From Hodarchaeum sp048939725 (GTDB lineage: Archaea; Asgardarchaeota; Heimdallarchaeia; Hodarchaeales; Hodarchaeaceae), in contig JBHLPG010000001.1 of the NCBI GenBank assembly GCA_048939725.1, positions 1-64,000 on the forward strand: a DNA stretch of 64,000 nt. The letters run 5' to 3'. A program made the position numbers and the translations under genes. Positions 17,767 through 26,646 of the stretch are shown piece by piece. Below the pieces are notes generated by a model. The model was not told where the DNA came from, searched no databases, and was given only the letters and a program-made list of their open reading frames with translations. Position 1 is the stretch's first letter. Each line of letters begins with the position of its first letter.

Positions 17767-18594
17767 ATGGAAATTATTCAAAATAAACTAATAGAAATTA
17801 TTGGAAAACATCGAAATGCTAGTTCGGTTGGTTTACTTTACAGTGGAGGACTAGATTCATCAATAATTGCGAAAATAATGGTTTCCATATTGGAACCAAC
17901 AACTATTCTTCTTCTTTCTGTTGGTTTAAGAGATTCTTATGATATAAAGACTGCTGCCCTCGGATCTAAAAAATTGGGAATTAATTTGCATAAATGTTAT
18001 CTTACAGAAGATCGGGTTATGAAAGCAATTCGAAGTTTAAAACACTTGAATATTATTCAGCATCCTGTTGCACTTTCAATTGCAATTCCAATATTCCTAG
18101 GAATGCAAAAAATAGCTAATGACTTTGATACGAGAACCATTTTCCTTGGCCAGGGAGCTGATGAACTCTTTGGAGGATATCAGAAATATGCCGAGATCTA
18201 CCAAAGCAATGGAGGCGAGGAAACTAGAAAAATGATGAACGATGACCTTCAATCTCTACAAAATGACCAAATTATCAGTGAGCGAAAAATAGCTCTCCAC
18301 TTTGGGCTAGATATAATATATCCTTATCTTGATTCAAGCATAATAAAACAAGCAAAGATGTATCCTATTTCAGCTCACATTGAACAGGCACCCCAGGGTG
18401 AGCTTATTAGAAAGGCTTTATTACGAAAACTTGCTCAAAATATAGGCTTACCTCTTGAGATAACTAGACAGCCAAAAAAGGCAATTCAATATGGTTCTGG
18501 CACAGTAAAATTAATTAGAAAAATTGTAAAATCTGGGAATTATGAAAATATTGCAGAATGGTTTAGAGTATATTTTCAATCGGATTTAGAATAG
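17767..18594 (+). CDS. asparagine synthase-like ATP pyrophosphatase, 275 aa
   Basis: The PP-loop is LLYSGGLDSS (residues ~23-32), which binds ATP for adenylation. GQGADELFGGY (about residues 127-137) is the second conserved motif of the AsnB synthetase domain. The N-terminal glutaminase domain of AsnB is absent; length (275 residues) equals the synthetase domain alone, as in many archaeal asparagine-synthase-like proteins of unknown substrate. It probably uses free ammonia or acts on another carboxylate. A 68-residue frame just upstream overlaps its start and is not convincing. Confidence 0.85.
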   Translation: MEIIQNKLIEIIGKHRNASSVGLLYSGGLDSSIIAKIMVSILEPTTILLLSVGLRDSYDIKTAALGSKKLGINLHKCYLTEDRVMKAIRSLKHLNIIQHPVALSIAIPIFLGMQKIANDFDTRTIFLGQGADELFGGYQKYAEIYQSNGGEETRKMMNDDLQSLQNDQIISERKIALHFGLDIIYPYLDSSIIKQAKMYPISAHIEQAPQGELIRKALLRKLAQNIGLPLEITRQPKKAIQYGSGTVKLIRKIVKSGNYENIAEWFRVYFQSDLE

Positions 18595-18641
18595 AAATGA
18601 GAAGGTTTAAGGATATATAAAGAGGTTTAGTTATTATTACC

Positions 18642-19703
18642 TCAAGGTAATGTAATAACTGAACCATTTTGTACTATTTGGACAAGCAAGGTATTAATTG
18701 GATTTATTATCTGATATGATTCCTTAGATATGTTTTTTATACAATTTGAAATCTCAAGTTCAGTGTAACGAATCGAAAAATGAATTGGTATCAAAATCTT
18801 TAAACCAGTCAATCTGTCTGCTTCTTCAATCAAAGAGATGATATCTGAATGTGAATCAAGATGATAATCTTCCTCTTGGGTAAGATATGTGGATTCATGA
18901 ATTAGGATTTGACAATCTGAAAAGAATTTAAAGAGATCAGAATCCACCTGGGTATCACCAGAATAACATAGTGTTGTTTTGTTTTCATAAAATATGTCAG
19001 ATCGGGATATTTTCCGAGATCCAATTTTAAACTGTGTTTTACTTTTCTCTATTTGTTTTAAGGTTTTATTGAAAGGAATTCCGAGCTTCTTTGCCTTTTC
19101 AACATTTAGTTTTGTTACACTAAATTCTAATTTATAGGAAACGGATCCAAAGGTAAAATGATTATTCTTTTTAGCTATTAAAGAATATCCAGAATCAAGG
19201 AGAATTTCCTCACCATTATCAATAACCTTAATTTGTATAACGGTCCTTACAGATTCCCCAACTGTTATTGTGAGCAATCGATAGAAAAATTCATCATCAG
19301 GTAAAATTGCTTCAATGGAACCACTAAATATTTTAGTCATACGTATCTGAAAAGGAATGGTTGAATCTTTGGGAATAATGACTATTAAGGGCTTAGCAAT
19401 TCTTTTCTCTTTCTCTAATAACATTATACGATGAATTATATGAGCTAATCCTCCCCAGTGATCAAAATGAAGATGAGATAAAATTATATGAGAAATTTTT
19501 CCAAAAGTCGGTTTTCCTAATGCTTCGAGTCGGGGAGTAAACGATAGACTTCGTTGTTCTATCCAAGCTTCCTGATATTTGTGAAATGCTTGTACTATTT
19601 CTGAAGGGCATTCAAATAGAAAACGATTATCAATCAGGAATGAAACAGTCGCTACTTTAGCTGTTGGAACTGTGCCTCTTGAGCCAATCAGACCTATAAT
19701 CAT
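18642..19703 (-). CDS. RNase Z-like metallo-beta-lactamase hydrolase, 353 aa
   Basis: The zinc motif HLHFDHWGG is followed by later ligands in YSGDTQVDSDL, HESTYL and a final IPIHFSIRY. These resemble tRNase Z and related phosphodiesterases. The sequence between the first motif and YSGDT is longer than in compact archaeal RNase Z, and the exosite arm is not evident, so it may be a paralogue acting on another phosphodiester. The start ATG is followed by a hydrophobic strand (IIGLIGSRGTVPTAK) as usual in this family. eL41 and thioredoxin lie upstream on the same strand. Confidence 0.8.
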   Translation of the reverse strand: MIIGLIGSRGTVPTAKVATVSFLIDNRFLFECPSEIVQAFHKYQEAWIEQRSLSFTPRLEALGKPTFGKISHIILSHLHFDHWGGLAHIIHRIMLLEKEKRIAKPLIVIIPKDSTIPFQIRMTKIFSGSIEAILPDDEFFYRLLTITVGESVRTVIQIKVIDNGEEILLDSGYSLIAKKNNHFTFGSVSYKLEFSVTKLNVEKAKKLGIPFNKTLKQIEKSKTQFKIGSRKISRSDIFYENKTTLCYSGDTQVDSDLFKFFSDCQILIHESTYLTQEEDYHLDSHSDIISLIEEADRLTGLKILIPIHFSIRYTELEISNCIKNISKESYQIINPINTLLVQIVQNGSVITLP

Positions 19704-19786
19704 TCATATCTTTTCCAGAAAAGCAGCTTCTAAGTAGAAGGGCGAGAAAATGTAATCAAAAATAAATTAAAAACACAATAAAAAAA

Positions 19787-19855
19787 TTATCGTGTTCTTC
19801 TACGTTCTTTACGTTTTCTTCTTCTCAATCGTTTCTTTTTCCATTTCTTTCGCAT
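19787..19855 (-). CDS. rpl41e: ribosomal protein eL41, 22 aa
   Basis: ATG 19855 opens a 22-codon frame reading MRKKWKKKRLRRRKRKERRR-TR, ending in TAA at 19787-19789. Almost every residue is Arg or Lys, with Trp5, which is the hallmark of eL41, the smallest ribosomal protein. It lies 18 bases downstream of thioredoxin on the same strand, probably in one transcript. It is too short for usual gene finders. Confidence 0.88.
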   Translation of the reverse strand: MRKKWKKKRLRRRKRKERRRTR

Positions 19856-19873
19856 GGTTTCTCACTCAATTGA

Positions 19874-20302
19874 CTATTGGATCCTGTTGAGAATTTCTTC
19901 TAGCCAAGCTTTGAATTTTCCTTTTGGAGTTGCCCCTGTGCGCTGATTAAGCTTTTTACCAGCGTTAAATACCATGAATGTGGGAACAGAAAAAATTCGG
20001 AATTTTGATGTCGCCTGTGGGTTGTGATCAGTATTGATTTTTATAAAAAGAACCCGATTGGCAAATTCGTGGCTTAATTCCTCATAAATTGGACCCATTA
20101 CTTGACATGGTTTACACCATGCATCAGCAGAAAAATCTACTAGTACTGGTATAGGAGACAATTGAATTATTTCATCAATATTCGCATCATACACATTCGT
20201 GACACCATTACGATTTACCTTATCAAAAAAAGAGGCTCTTTTTTGCAAAGACGATGCCTTCTTTCTAAGGATTTCTTGAAGTTCAGGATCAGAATCGTTC
20301 AT
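19874..20302 (-). CDS. thioredoxin, 142 aa
   Basis: A thioredoxin fold with active site AWCKPCQVMGPI: the redox pair is C-K-P-C where most thioredoxins have CGPC. The cis-Pro loop is FSVPTFMVF and the C-terminal GKFKAWLEEIL helix closes the fold. A ~45-residue N-terminal helical extension rich in Lys precedes the domain. It probably reduces cytoplasmic disulfides. eL41 follows at once on the same strand. Confidence 0.93.
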   Translation of the reverse strand: MNDSDPELQEILRKKASSLQKRASFFDKVNRNGVTNVYDANIDEIIQLSPIPVLVDFSADAWCKPCQVMGPIYEELSHEFANRVLFIKINTDHNPQATSKFRIFSVPTFMVFNAGKKLNQRTGATPKGKFKAWLEEILNRIQ

Positions 20303-20733
20303 ATTATAATTTCATTCTCCTAATGTGCACAAATGGCCCAAACTAATTGGGTCACTCCAATTTGACCGAGAGGAGTAAGCCTTAAAAATATTTCATCATC
20401 CTAAAATTAAAGAAGAAGTCTTCTCATTATGTTCGCAAGAAAGATCGAAAATCCAATTTTAGTTGCCAGAGTAAAAACTTTGATAAAGGGAAGATAATCA
20501 TATAAAACAACATCTATTAAGCTGGAAATGTCTAATGGTTTTAACCTAGCTTTATTCAAAGCTGTAACTATCAAGACGATTCCAGTTTTAAACTATCTTC
20601 TAATTAATCGTATTAAATTATCTCAAAACACTCAAAAGGACAAATCATTCGCTTATAAACCTCAATAAATTTATAAATGAATATTCAAAGAGTTTAAGAA
20701 GTAAATCATGCTTTTTATAACATTTTTGATTGC
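20303..20733. other. intergenic region, no gene seen
   Basis: About 430 AT-rich bases between the divergent thioredoxin and glycosyltransferase genes. I find no RNA gene or convincing small frame. TATA-like runs near 20650-20680 may serve the glycosyltransferase. Confidence 0.4.
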
Positions 20734-20745
20734 GGAGGAATCCTC

Positions 20746-21606
20746 ATCTCAAAAATATTAATTGGAATACCAGTCTATAACGAACAAGCATACCTTTCTG
20801 AATGCATCAGCTCTCTGTATGATTTTATTGGAAATAAATGCCAGGCTTATGAAATCTCTGTTTTGCTTGTGGATGATGGGAGTACTGATCAATCCCAAGA
20901 AATATACGAAAAATCCTTAGCTGAAATTTATCCATTCACGTTTACTCGTCACAGTAATGGCCCTCTTGGTTATGGTAGGTCCCTCCTGACTTTATTTCAA
21001 AGAGCAAAAGAAAATTTTGATATTTTAATCACATTTGACGCTGATCTCCAACATGCACCATTCAGTATCAAGGAAATCCTTGAAAAATTTGATATTAATC
21101 CTCAAATCGAGCTAGTTTCAACAAGTCGCTATCTCTCATACCGGTTTTGGAAACAAAACACAAAAGTTCCAATAGATCGCTATATAACAAACATGTTAAT
21201 CACAAAAACCCTTAATGACTGCTTTCACCTTAATCTTACAGATGCTTTTTGTGGATTGAAAGGATATAGAACTGAATTACTCCCCACACATCTTAGCGAA
21301 ACGGGGTACGCTTTCCCCCTTGTTTTTTGGCATTATATCTTCCAGAATGAAGTAACTTTAGAAGAGGTTGAAACACCAATAATATATAGATTAGATCGCC
21401 GTACAAGAGGTGAATGGAAGCTAAGATTGGAAAATTACTATTCTACACTTGAACAGCTTGTTTCATCAATAGAGTTGAAACATTCTGTTCAGCAAGATTA
21501 TCAACAAGCATTAATTTGGATGACTGATCTGATTAATCACTTTAGTAGCTCTCCAATAGTCATTTATCAAGACTTCATCAAAAAAATGCAGTCATACAAA
21601 TTCTAA
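20746..21606 (+). CDS. family 2 glycosyltransferase with non-standard start codon, ~287 aa
   Basis: The conserved GT2 N-terminus (ILIGIPVYNEQAYLSECI) is encoded at 20755-20808, followed by VLLVDDGSTDQS and TFDADLQHAP (the metal-binding DxD equivalent). No ATG, GTG or TTG occurs in this frame upstream of TTG 20863, and starting there would delete the catalytic first strand. GGAGG lies at 20734-20738 and ATC at 20746 stands seven bases downstream, so I take ATC as the likely start. An upstream stop lies at 20695. The enzyme would add a sugar from a nucleotide donor. No membrane helix is present; the acceptor is unknown. Confidence 0.75.
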   Translation: MSKILIGIPVYNEQAYLSECISSLYDFIGNKCQAYEISVLLVDDGSTDQSQEIYEKSLAEIYPFTFTRHSNGPLGYGRSLLTLFQRAKENFDILITFDADLQHAPFSIKEILEKFDINPQIELVSTSRYLSYRFWKQNTKVPIDRYITNMLITKTLNDCFHLNLTDAFCGLKGYRTELLPTHLSETGYAFPLVFWHYIFQNEVTLEEVETPIIYRLDRRTRGEWKLRLENYYSTLEQLVSSIELKHSVQQDYQQALIWMTDLINHFSSSPIVIYQDFIKKMQSYKF

Positions 21607-21706
21607 ACTTGCTTCTTCGGTTATTTCTTAGCTCAAAATAAGACAATACTAAGAATTCTTTTCTTGGGAAGAATATTTCATATTTAAAAGATTAATGGGG
21701 AGAAAA

Positions 21707-21841
21707 AGCCGCTGGTGGGAATTTCCTATAGGATTCCGCAGAATCATATAACTTGAACCCACGACCAACAGATCTTTCGGATTAGATTCAATACAGATTA
21801 ACCTTACGAGTCTGTCGCTCTACCGACTAAGCCACAGCGGC
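21707..21841 (-). tRNA. tRNA-Thr (anticodon CGT) with two introns
   Basis: The acceptor stem is GCCGCTG/CAGCGGC. The anticodon stem ACAGA/TCTGT closes a CT-CGT-AA loop, giving anticodon CGT. A 31-base intron (about 21774-21804) lies at the canonical 37/38 site. A second 31-base intron (about 21721-21751) interrupts the T loop near 59/60 and contains a hairpin with ten-base arms (TATATGATTC/GAATCCTATA, one mismatch). Removing both leaves a normal 73-base tRNA with a five-base variable region and T arm GTGGG-TTCAAGT-CCCAC. Junction bases around the second intron can slide by one or two. Confidence 0.88.
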
Positions 21842-22126
21842 TAGCTACATTTCTATTACCAAATTAGAATAGTTCCTAGTCAATTTGAATTCAAATAAAT
21901 AATTAGTATTAATCTTTCTTGTCCTTTCGAGCTACCCAAATGTGAATATTATGATCAAAAAATACCGAGAAAGTATCTTTTGAAGATTCATCGAGAATGT
22001 TAAAAAGTCTACTTAAAAAAGTCTAAAATTGAATTAAAGCAGAAATAAAGGCATTTTTCCATTCTTTCACTTGTGATTTTTGCTTAATTTGAATTTGAAT
22101 CAATTAATTAAAAGAAGGAATCATAA

Positions 22127-22405
22127 ATGGCTGCGATTGAGGTAGGCCGGGTTATTGTGAAGACTGCTGGTCGCGAAGCGCTGATGAAAGCCGTTATTGT
22201 CGATCTTGTTGACCAAAATTTTGCGTTGATATCTGGAGCAGGTGTATCCCCTGTGAAAAGACGGCGCTGTAATATCAAACATCTTCGTCCTCTAGATCTC
22301 AGTGTTCCTATTAAGCGAGGAGCAAAAGATGAAGACATTGCTAAAGCAATTGATAAAGCAAAAATCGTGAATGAGATAAAAACTCCATTAAAGATAACTC
22401 TTTGA
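22127..22405 (+). CDS. rpl14e: ribosomal protein eL14, 92 aa
   Basis: The N-terminal MAAIEVGRVIVKTAGREA and the following KAVIVDLVDQNFALISG form the KOW-type SH3 barrel of eL14; the motif VKRRRCNIKHLRPLD is the conserved rRNA-contacting segment. Length is normal for archaeal eL14. Cbf5 follows 25 bases downstream on the same strand, a common archaeal pairing of eL14 with cbf5. Confidence 0.95.
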   Translation: MAAIEVGRVIVKTAGREALMKAVIVDLVDQNFALISGAGVSPVKRRRCNIKHLRPLDLSVPIKRGAKDEDIAKAIDKAKIVNEIKTPLKITL

Positions 22406-22430
22406 TGGATTAACTTGAAGGTTGTGTTGA

Positions 22431-24941
22431 ATGGGTGAGGGTGAAATGTTACAAACTGATCAGAAGGTCTACGATAAGGTACTGAATTATTTTACAGATC
22501 CCAAGATTGGAAAATCCCCCCAAAAAAGGAATATTTCTAAACTTCTGGATCTGGGGGTAATTAACCTTGATAAGCCTGCAAATCCCACCTCACACGAAGT
22601 CACAGCTTGGGTAAAGCGTATTTTGGGGATCAAGAAGGCAGGACACGGCGGAACTTTGGATCCTGCCGTCACAGGATCTTTACCAATCGCATTAGGTCGT
22701 GCAACTCGCGCTTTACAGGTTCTTCTCCCAGCAGGGAAGGAATATATTTGTATCATGAAATCACACGCCCCTGTCTCTACTCAAAAACTTCTTTCTGTAC
22801 TTGATAATTTCCAAGGGAAGATATACCAGACTCCTCCATTGAGAAGTAATGTTAAGCGAAGACTTCGAGTTCGGAAAATATACAAACTAGAGTTATTAGA
22901 ACATTCTGATTCCCAATTCTCTTTACTGCACATAGAATGTGAAGCTGGAACTTATATCCGAAAGTTATGCTTACACCCTGATACACAAATTCTGACCACA
23001 AATGGATCTTATCCAATCTCTAAGCTCTATTTTTCAGATAATTTTTTTGTTTATTCTCAAGATAAAGGAAAAATCATCGAAACACGTCCTTCAGCTCTAC
23101 AAAAAATAACTTCACCTTCGAAATTAATCAAAATTAAGATGGAATCAGGGATTTCTTTTACAATAACTCCTGATCATCCACTTCTTCGGTCAACAGAAAA
23201 CGGATATAGAATGAGAAAAGCAGAAAATTTAGAAATTGGTGATTATCTCGTCAAAAGCTTGAATTTCCCAGATAATTCTCAAGAACTAATTGTTTCTGAT
23301 TTGCTAGATGAAGCTTACTTAATTCAACAAGACGACATCAAACAGAAGTGTAAGGATGCTTTTATTGAGAAATATGGCAGCATTAGGTCAATGAATCAAG
23401 AATTGAAAATAGATAGGAAGACATTCTTGAAAAATTCAAAGTCAGCAATAACTATTAATCATCTTAAACTAGCAGGAATCTATCCTGAAGTAAAAAGAGA
23501 GATTTACAGATTTAAGACATCAAAAGGAAAAATAATTGAGGTAAAAGGCTTAAATGAGGAATTTTTCTATCTACTTGGGTTGATAGCATCTGATGGGAAC
23601 AATACCAAAGAAAAAAATACAGTACGATACACGAGAATCAAATTTCATAATGAAGAAAGAGAACTAATTGATAAATTCCTTGAAATATATCAAAACATCT
23701 TTCCAAACTTCATAATATCGGAAAAAGAAGTAAAAGCTGGTTTCTGGGAACTAGACACAAGTAATAGTTTTTTAGCCACCGTGGCTGCGTCTTTTGGGAT
23801 TAAAAGCCCTAAAATTAACTCTGATCTCTCTCCAATCCTAAATATAAAATGTAAACTCCTAAAGGCTTTCTTACGAGGTTATTTTGATGGAGACGGATCT
23901 GTATTTTTTGGAAAAACAAGAAAGAATTATAAAACAAGAATAGGCTTATTTACAGTCAATGAAAAGGAAGCATATAGTCTTCACAAAATGCTTCTTAAAG
24001 TAGGGATTGCTAATAGGATTTTCACGAGACGTCGGATCAAGAATAATAAAAAATCTTTAATCTATGAAATTTCAATTGGGAATATTGCTTCTGAAAAGTT
24101 ATTTATAAATGAAATTGGTACTTGTCATCCTAAAAAAGCTAAAATATTTAGTCAAATCAAAAGTTTAGAACACAAAAGAGAGCTAAATGATCATTATCAC
24201 ATTGGACTTCATTATAAAGAAGAGATTAGGAAATCAAAATCAAAACTTGCACATAAAATGGGTGGAAATTTATCAAGAGTAATAACTAGCAAGATTCCTA
24301 CAACAAGATATTTTTATAAAAAGGTATCAAGCATCATAGACCTCCTCCCGCTAGATGGCTGTATTATTGAAAAAGTAAAAGACATTCAAATTGTAAATGG
24401 CACTAATTATGTATATGATATGACTGTTCCACGAACTCACAATTTCTTAATTGAGTCTGGATATATTTCCTCAAATTGTCATGATATTGGGTTACTTTTA
24501 GGTACAGGAGCCCATATGCAAGAATTACGTCGCACTAGGACTGGCCCATTTTCCGAGCAGACATGCGTAACGCTCCAAGATTTATCTGATGCTTGGTATT
24601 ATTATAAAATAGAGAAAGATGAAACATTTATTAGGAAAATAATTCAACCAATTGAAGTTATTTGTCAAAATCTTCCTAAGATCTTCATTCGAGATTCTGC
24701 GGTTGATGCCATATGCCATGGAGCAGCGTTAACCATACCAGGAGTTATACGAGTTACTGAAGGTATTGAGAAAAACTCATTAATAGTAATTCTGACAATG
24801 AAGGGTGAGCTTGTTGCTTTTGCCCAGGGGGTATTATCAACCAAAGAGATATTAACACAATCAAATGGTATATGTGCTCACACCAAAACAGTTTTTATGG
24901 AGAAAAAAACTTATCCTTCAATGTGGAAGCAAGCTTCTTAG
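22431..24941 (+). CDS. cbf5: tRNA/rRNA pseudouridine synthase Cbf5 (TruB family) interrupted by an intein, 836 aa precursor
   Basis: The extein parts (residues 1-179 and 683-836, 333 residues together) form a complete Cbf5. The TruB domain has GHGGTLDPAVTGSLPIALG, whose Asp is catalytic, and YIRKL joins CHDIGLLLGTGAHMQELRR across the intein. The C-terminal PUA domain includes GAALTIPGVI. Cbf5 is the catalytic subunit of H/ACA ribonucleoproteins and also acts on tRNA U55. The intein lies exactly between Leu179 and the conserved Cys683, so splicing restores RKL-CHDIG. Activity therefore requires protein splicing. It follows eL14 closely. Confidence 0.95.
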   Translation: MGEGEMLQTDQKVYDKVLNYFTDPKIGKSPQKRNISKLLDLGVINLDKPANPTSHEVTAWVKRILGIKKAGHGGTLDPAVTGSLPIALGRATRALQVLLPAGKEYICIMKSHAPVSTQKLLSVLDNFQGKIYQTPPLRSNVKRRLRVRKIYKLELLEHSDSQFSLLHIECEAGTYIRKLCLHPDTQILTTNGSYPISKLYFSDNFFVYSQDKGKIIETRPSALQKITSPSKLIKIKMESGISFTITPDHPLLRSTENGYRMRKAENLEIGDYLVKSLNFPDNSQELIVSDLLDEAYLIQQDDIKQKCKDAFIEKYGSIRSMNQELKIDRKTFLKNSKSAITINHLKLAGIYPEVKREIYRFKTSKGKIIEVKGLNEEFFYLLGLIASDGNNTKEKNTVRYTRIKFHNEERELIDKFLEIYQNIFPNFIISEKEVKAGFWELDTSNSFLATVAASFGIKSPKINSDLSPILNIKCKLLKAFLRGYFDGDGSVFFGKTRKNYKTRIGLFTVNEKEAYSLHKMLLKVGIANRIFTRRRIKNNKKSLIYEISIGNIASEKLFINEIGTCHPKKAKIFSQIKSLEHKRELNDHYHIGLHYKEEIRKSKSKLAHKMGGNLSRVITSKIPTTRYFYKKVSSIIDLLPLDGCIIEKVKDIQIVNGTNYVYDMTVPRTHNFLIESGYISSNCHDIGLLLGTGAHMQELRRTRTGPFSEQTCVTLQDLSDAWYYYKIEKDETFIRKIIQPIEVICQNLPKIFIRDSAVDAICHGAALTIPGVIRVTEGIEKNSLIVILTMKGELVAFAQGVLSTKEILTQSNGICAHTKTVFMEKKTYPSMWKQAS
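22968..24476 (+). mobile_element. intein with LAGLIDADG homing endonuclease in Cbf5 (503 aa)
   Basis: The intein begins at Cys180 (CLHPDTQILTTNGSYPISKL, block A). Block B is FTITPDHPLL. Two LAGLIDADG motifs are seen: LLGLIASDGN and FLRGYFDGDGS. Block F is YDMTVPRTHNFLI and block G ends GYISSN followed by extein Cys683. Both endonuclease acidic residues are intact, so it may still be mobile. The residue before the final Asn is Ser where most inteins have His, a tolerated but less common variant. The insert is in frame, so it is a true intein and not an intron. Confidence 0.95.
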
Positions 24942-25015
24942 AGAGCTTTAGATTTAAAGAATCTGCTTAATAATCTGAAAATTAAAAACTATTTGTTAAT
25001 AAAATTCGATTTAAA

Positions 25016-25417
25016 CTAAACTCGACGCCCTCGACGCCCGCCACGCGCTCTGGTACTATCATGAGGGATAGGGGTAACTTCTTCAATCCTTGTAATTTGT
25101 AAACCTGACCTGGCGATGGCTCGAATTGCGGCTTGAGCCCCTGGGCCTGGGTTACGTGCACCAGAACCTCCAGGTGCACGAACCCTTACAACAATCTTTT
25201 GAATACCTCTCTCCTTTGCGATTCGCGCGATTGCGTGCCCCACTTTCATTGCTGCATAAGGAGATGATTGATTACGATCAGCTCTGACGACCTGTCCCCC
25301 TGATGACTTGGCAATAGTTTCCGCACCAGTCATATCAGTTAGGGTAATTATTGTGTTGTTATATGAGCTTAGTATATGAGCAACAGCCATAGTAGGGGAC
25401 TGATTTCTTTTAGACAT
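25016..25417 (-). CDS. rps11: ribosomal protein uS11, 133 aa
   Basis: Motifs AVAHILSSYNNTIITLTDMTG and the C-terminal PIPHDSTRARGGRRGRRV are diagnostic of uS11. ATG 25417 (MSKRNQSPTMAVAH) is preferred; an in-frame earlier start at 25459 would overlap the uS4 stop and adds an unsupported tail. It is the last gene of a uS13-uS4-uS11 run. In most archaea rpoD follows, but here the convergent cbf5 gene lies next. Confidence 0.97.
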   Translation of the reverse strand: MSKRNQSPTMAVAHILSSYNNTIITLTDMTGAETIAKSSGGQVVRADRNQSSPYAAMKVGHAIARIAKERGIQKIVVRVRAPGGSGARNPGPGAQAAIRAIARSGLQITRIEEVTPIPHDSTRARGGRRGRRV

Positions 25418-25436
25418 TTTATTCACATTATTTGTC

Positions 25437-26003
25437 TTAATTTTTTGAGGAATTGTCACTTATAGGAGCACTAGGAGAGCTCGATGGGGGTACGGTCAGA
25501 GCAGGATGAGTAGAATCATTATAGGGGGAACTTGGTGCAAATTTCACAAATTCTTCTTCCCCACGCGAAACATGATAACTGGGTGATGTAATCTTTTTTC
25601 CATGAACTGCAATATGACCATGGGTGATCATCTGGCGTGCTTGCCAAGGAGTTTTTGCTAATCCCAGTTCATGCACAATTGACTGGAGCCTTCTTTTGAG
25701 GAATTTTTCGATGGATAGGGATAATATTTCATCCGTTAATCCATCCTCTGTTGGCATAATCCCCATTTGATATAATTTTTTATTTAAGATAATGCGTTCA
25801 TTTTCTCTTTGCTGTTCAGGAAGAGCTAACGATGCCCGTGCTCTAGCTCGAAACTTTCTGAGAACTGTTTGAGATTTCCAAATCTCCTTTTTATTTCTAA
25901 GCCCAAAGTTCCCTAAATAATTCATCTCCTCTTCGATGCGGGATTTATTAAAGGGATGGCGGGGCCCTTCGAGTTTTTTACGTAATCTGCGAGGATCACC
26001 CAT
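25437..26003 (-). CDS. rps4: ribosomal protein uS4, 188 aa
   Basis: The start MGDPRRLRKKLEGPRHPFNK is typical of archaeal/eukaryotic uS4. The S4 RNA-binding domain follows: SIVHELGLAKTPWQARQMITHGHIAV. The C-terminus has a Ser/Pro-rich tail (PPSSSPSAPISDNSS) not usual in compact archaeal versions. It lies between uS13 (10 bases) and uS11 (19 bases) in one transcription unit. Confidence 0.97.
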   Translation of the reverse strand: MGDPRRLRKKLEGPRHPFNKSRIEEEMNYLGNFGLRNKKEIWKSQTVLRKFRARARASLALPEQQRENERIILNKKLYQMGIMPTEDGLTDEILSLSIEKFLKRRLQSIVHELGLAKTPWQARQMITHGHIAVHGKKITSPSYHVSRGEEEFVKFAPSSPYNDSTHPALTVPPSSSPSAPISDNSSKN

Positions 26004-26013
26004 AGTTTATACC

Positions 26014-26466
26014 TCATTTCTTAGAAAGTTTCTTTTTTGACACACCTATAGTAGCTCCACCACGACCAGATGTTTTAGTCCGTTGTCCCCGAACAGGAAG
26101 ACCAAGATAATGACGAATACCTCTATAAGAACGGGTTTTCTTTTCACGTTCAATGTCAATCCGAAGTGTATCAATTAAATCATTACTGATTATGTGAATA
26201 TCCTCACCCGTAACAAGATCCTTTTGTCGATTTAGCATCCAACTTGGAATCCCAAATGCTGAACAATTAGTAAGAATATCTTCAATTAATTGTATCTCTT
26301 CATCTGTCAAAAATCCACATCGCATATCGGGATCTAAATCCGCTTTTTCACAGATCTGGGACGCTAGTCGGTGTCCAACACCTTTAATCTGGGCAAGTGC
26401 ATAAGCTACCAGCCAATCACCACGACAATCTGCGCCAGCAATTCTTAATTGATGATTGTACTCCAT
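26014..26466 (-). CDS. rps13: ribosomal protein uS13, 150 aa
   Basis: The motif YALAQIKGVGHRLASQICEKA is the helix-two-turn-helix of uS13, and the C-terminal YRGIRHYLGLPVRGQRTKTS is its conserved basic tail that contacts tRNA in the P site. It is the first gene of the uS13-uS4-uS11 unit; its promoter should lie in the ~180 bases before tRNA-Ser. Confidence 0.97.
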   Translation of the reverse strand: MEYNHQLRIAGADCRGDWLVAYALAQIKGVGHRLASQICEKADLDPDMRCGFLTDEEIQLIEDILTNCSAFGIPSWMLNRQKDLVTGEDIHIISNDLIDTLRIDIEREKKTRSYRGIRHYLGLPVRGQRTKTSGRGGATIGVSKKKLSKK

Positions 26467-26646
26467 ATCAAGTTCCTACTGAAGGTTTTAATTTAAACAT
26501 TCGATGATAATGATATTTCCGCGTGTGAATATTCTACACTTGTATTGAAGGAGTTTCGAAGGAATATATTATCTTTTGTAGTCCAGATCCTCAATCTTTG
26601 CTATTCACTAGAAGGGTGTAAAAGTAATACTTATAAGAAAATTCAA

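Noticed and set aside
17585..17791. 68-codon hydrophobic frame before the asparagine-synthase-like gene
   Set aside because: It overlaps the start of a well-supported gene, lacks a Shine-Dalgarno and an opposite-strand frame overlaps it; hydrophobicity follows from AT-richness.
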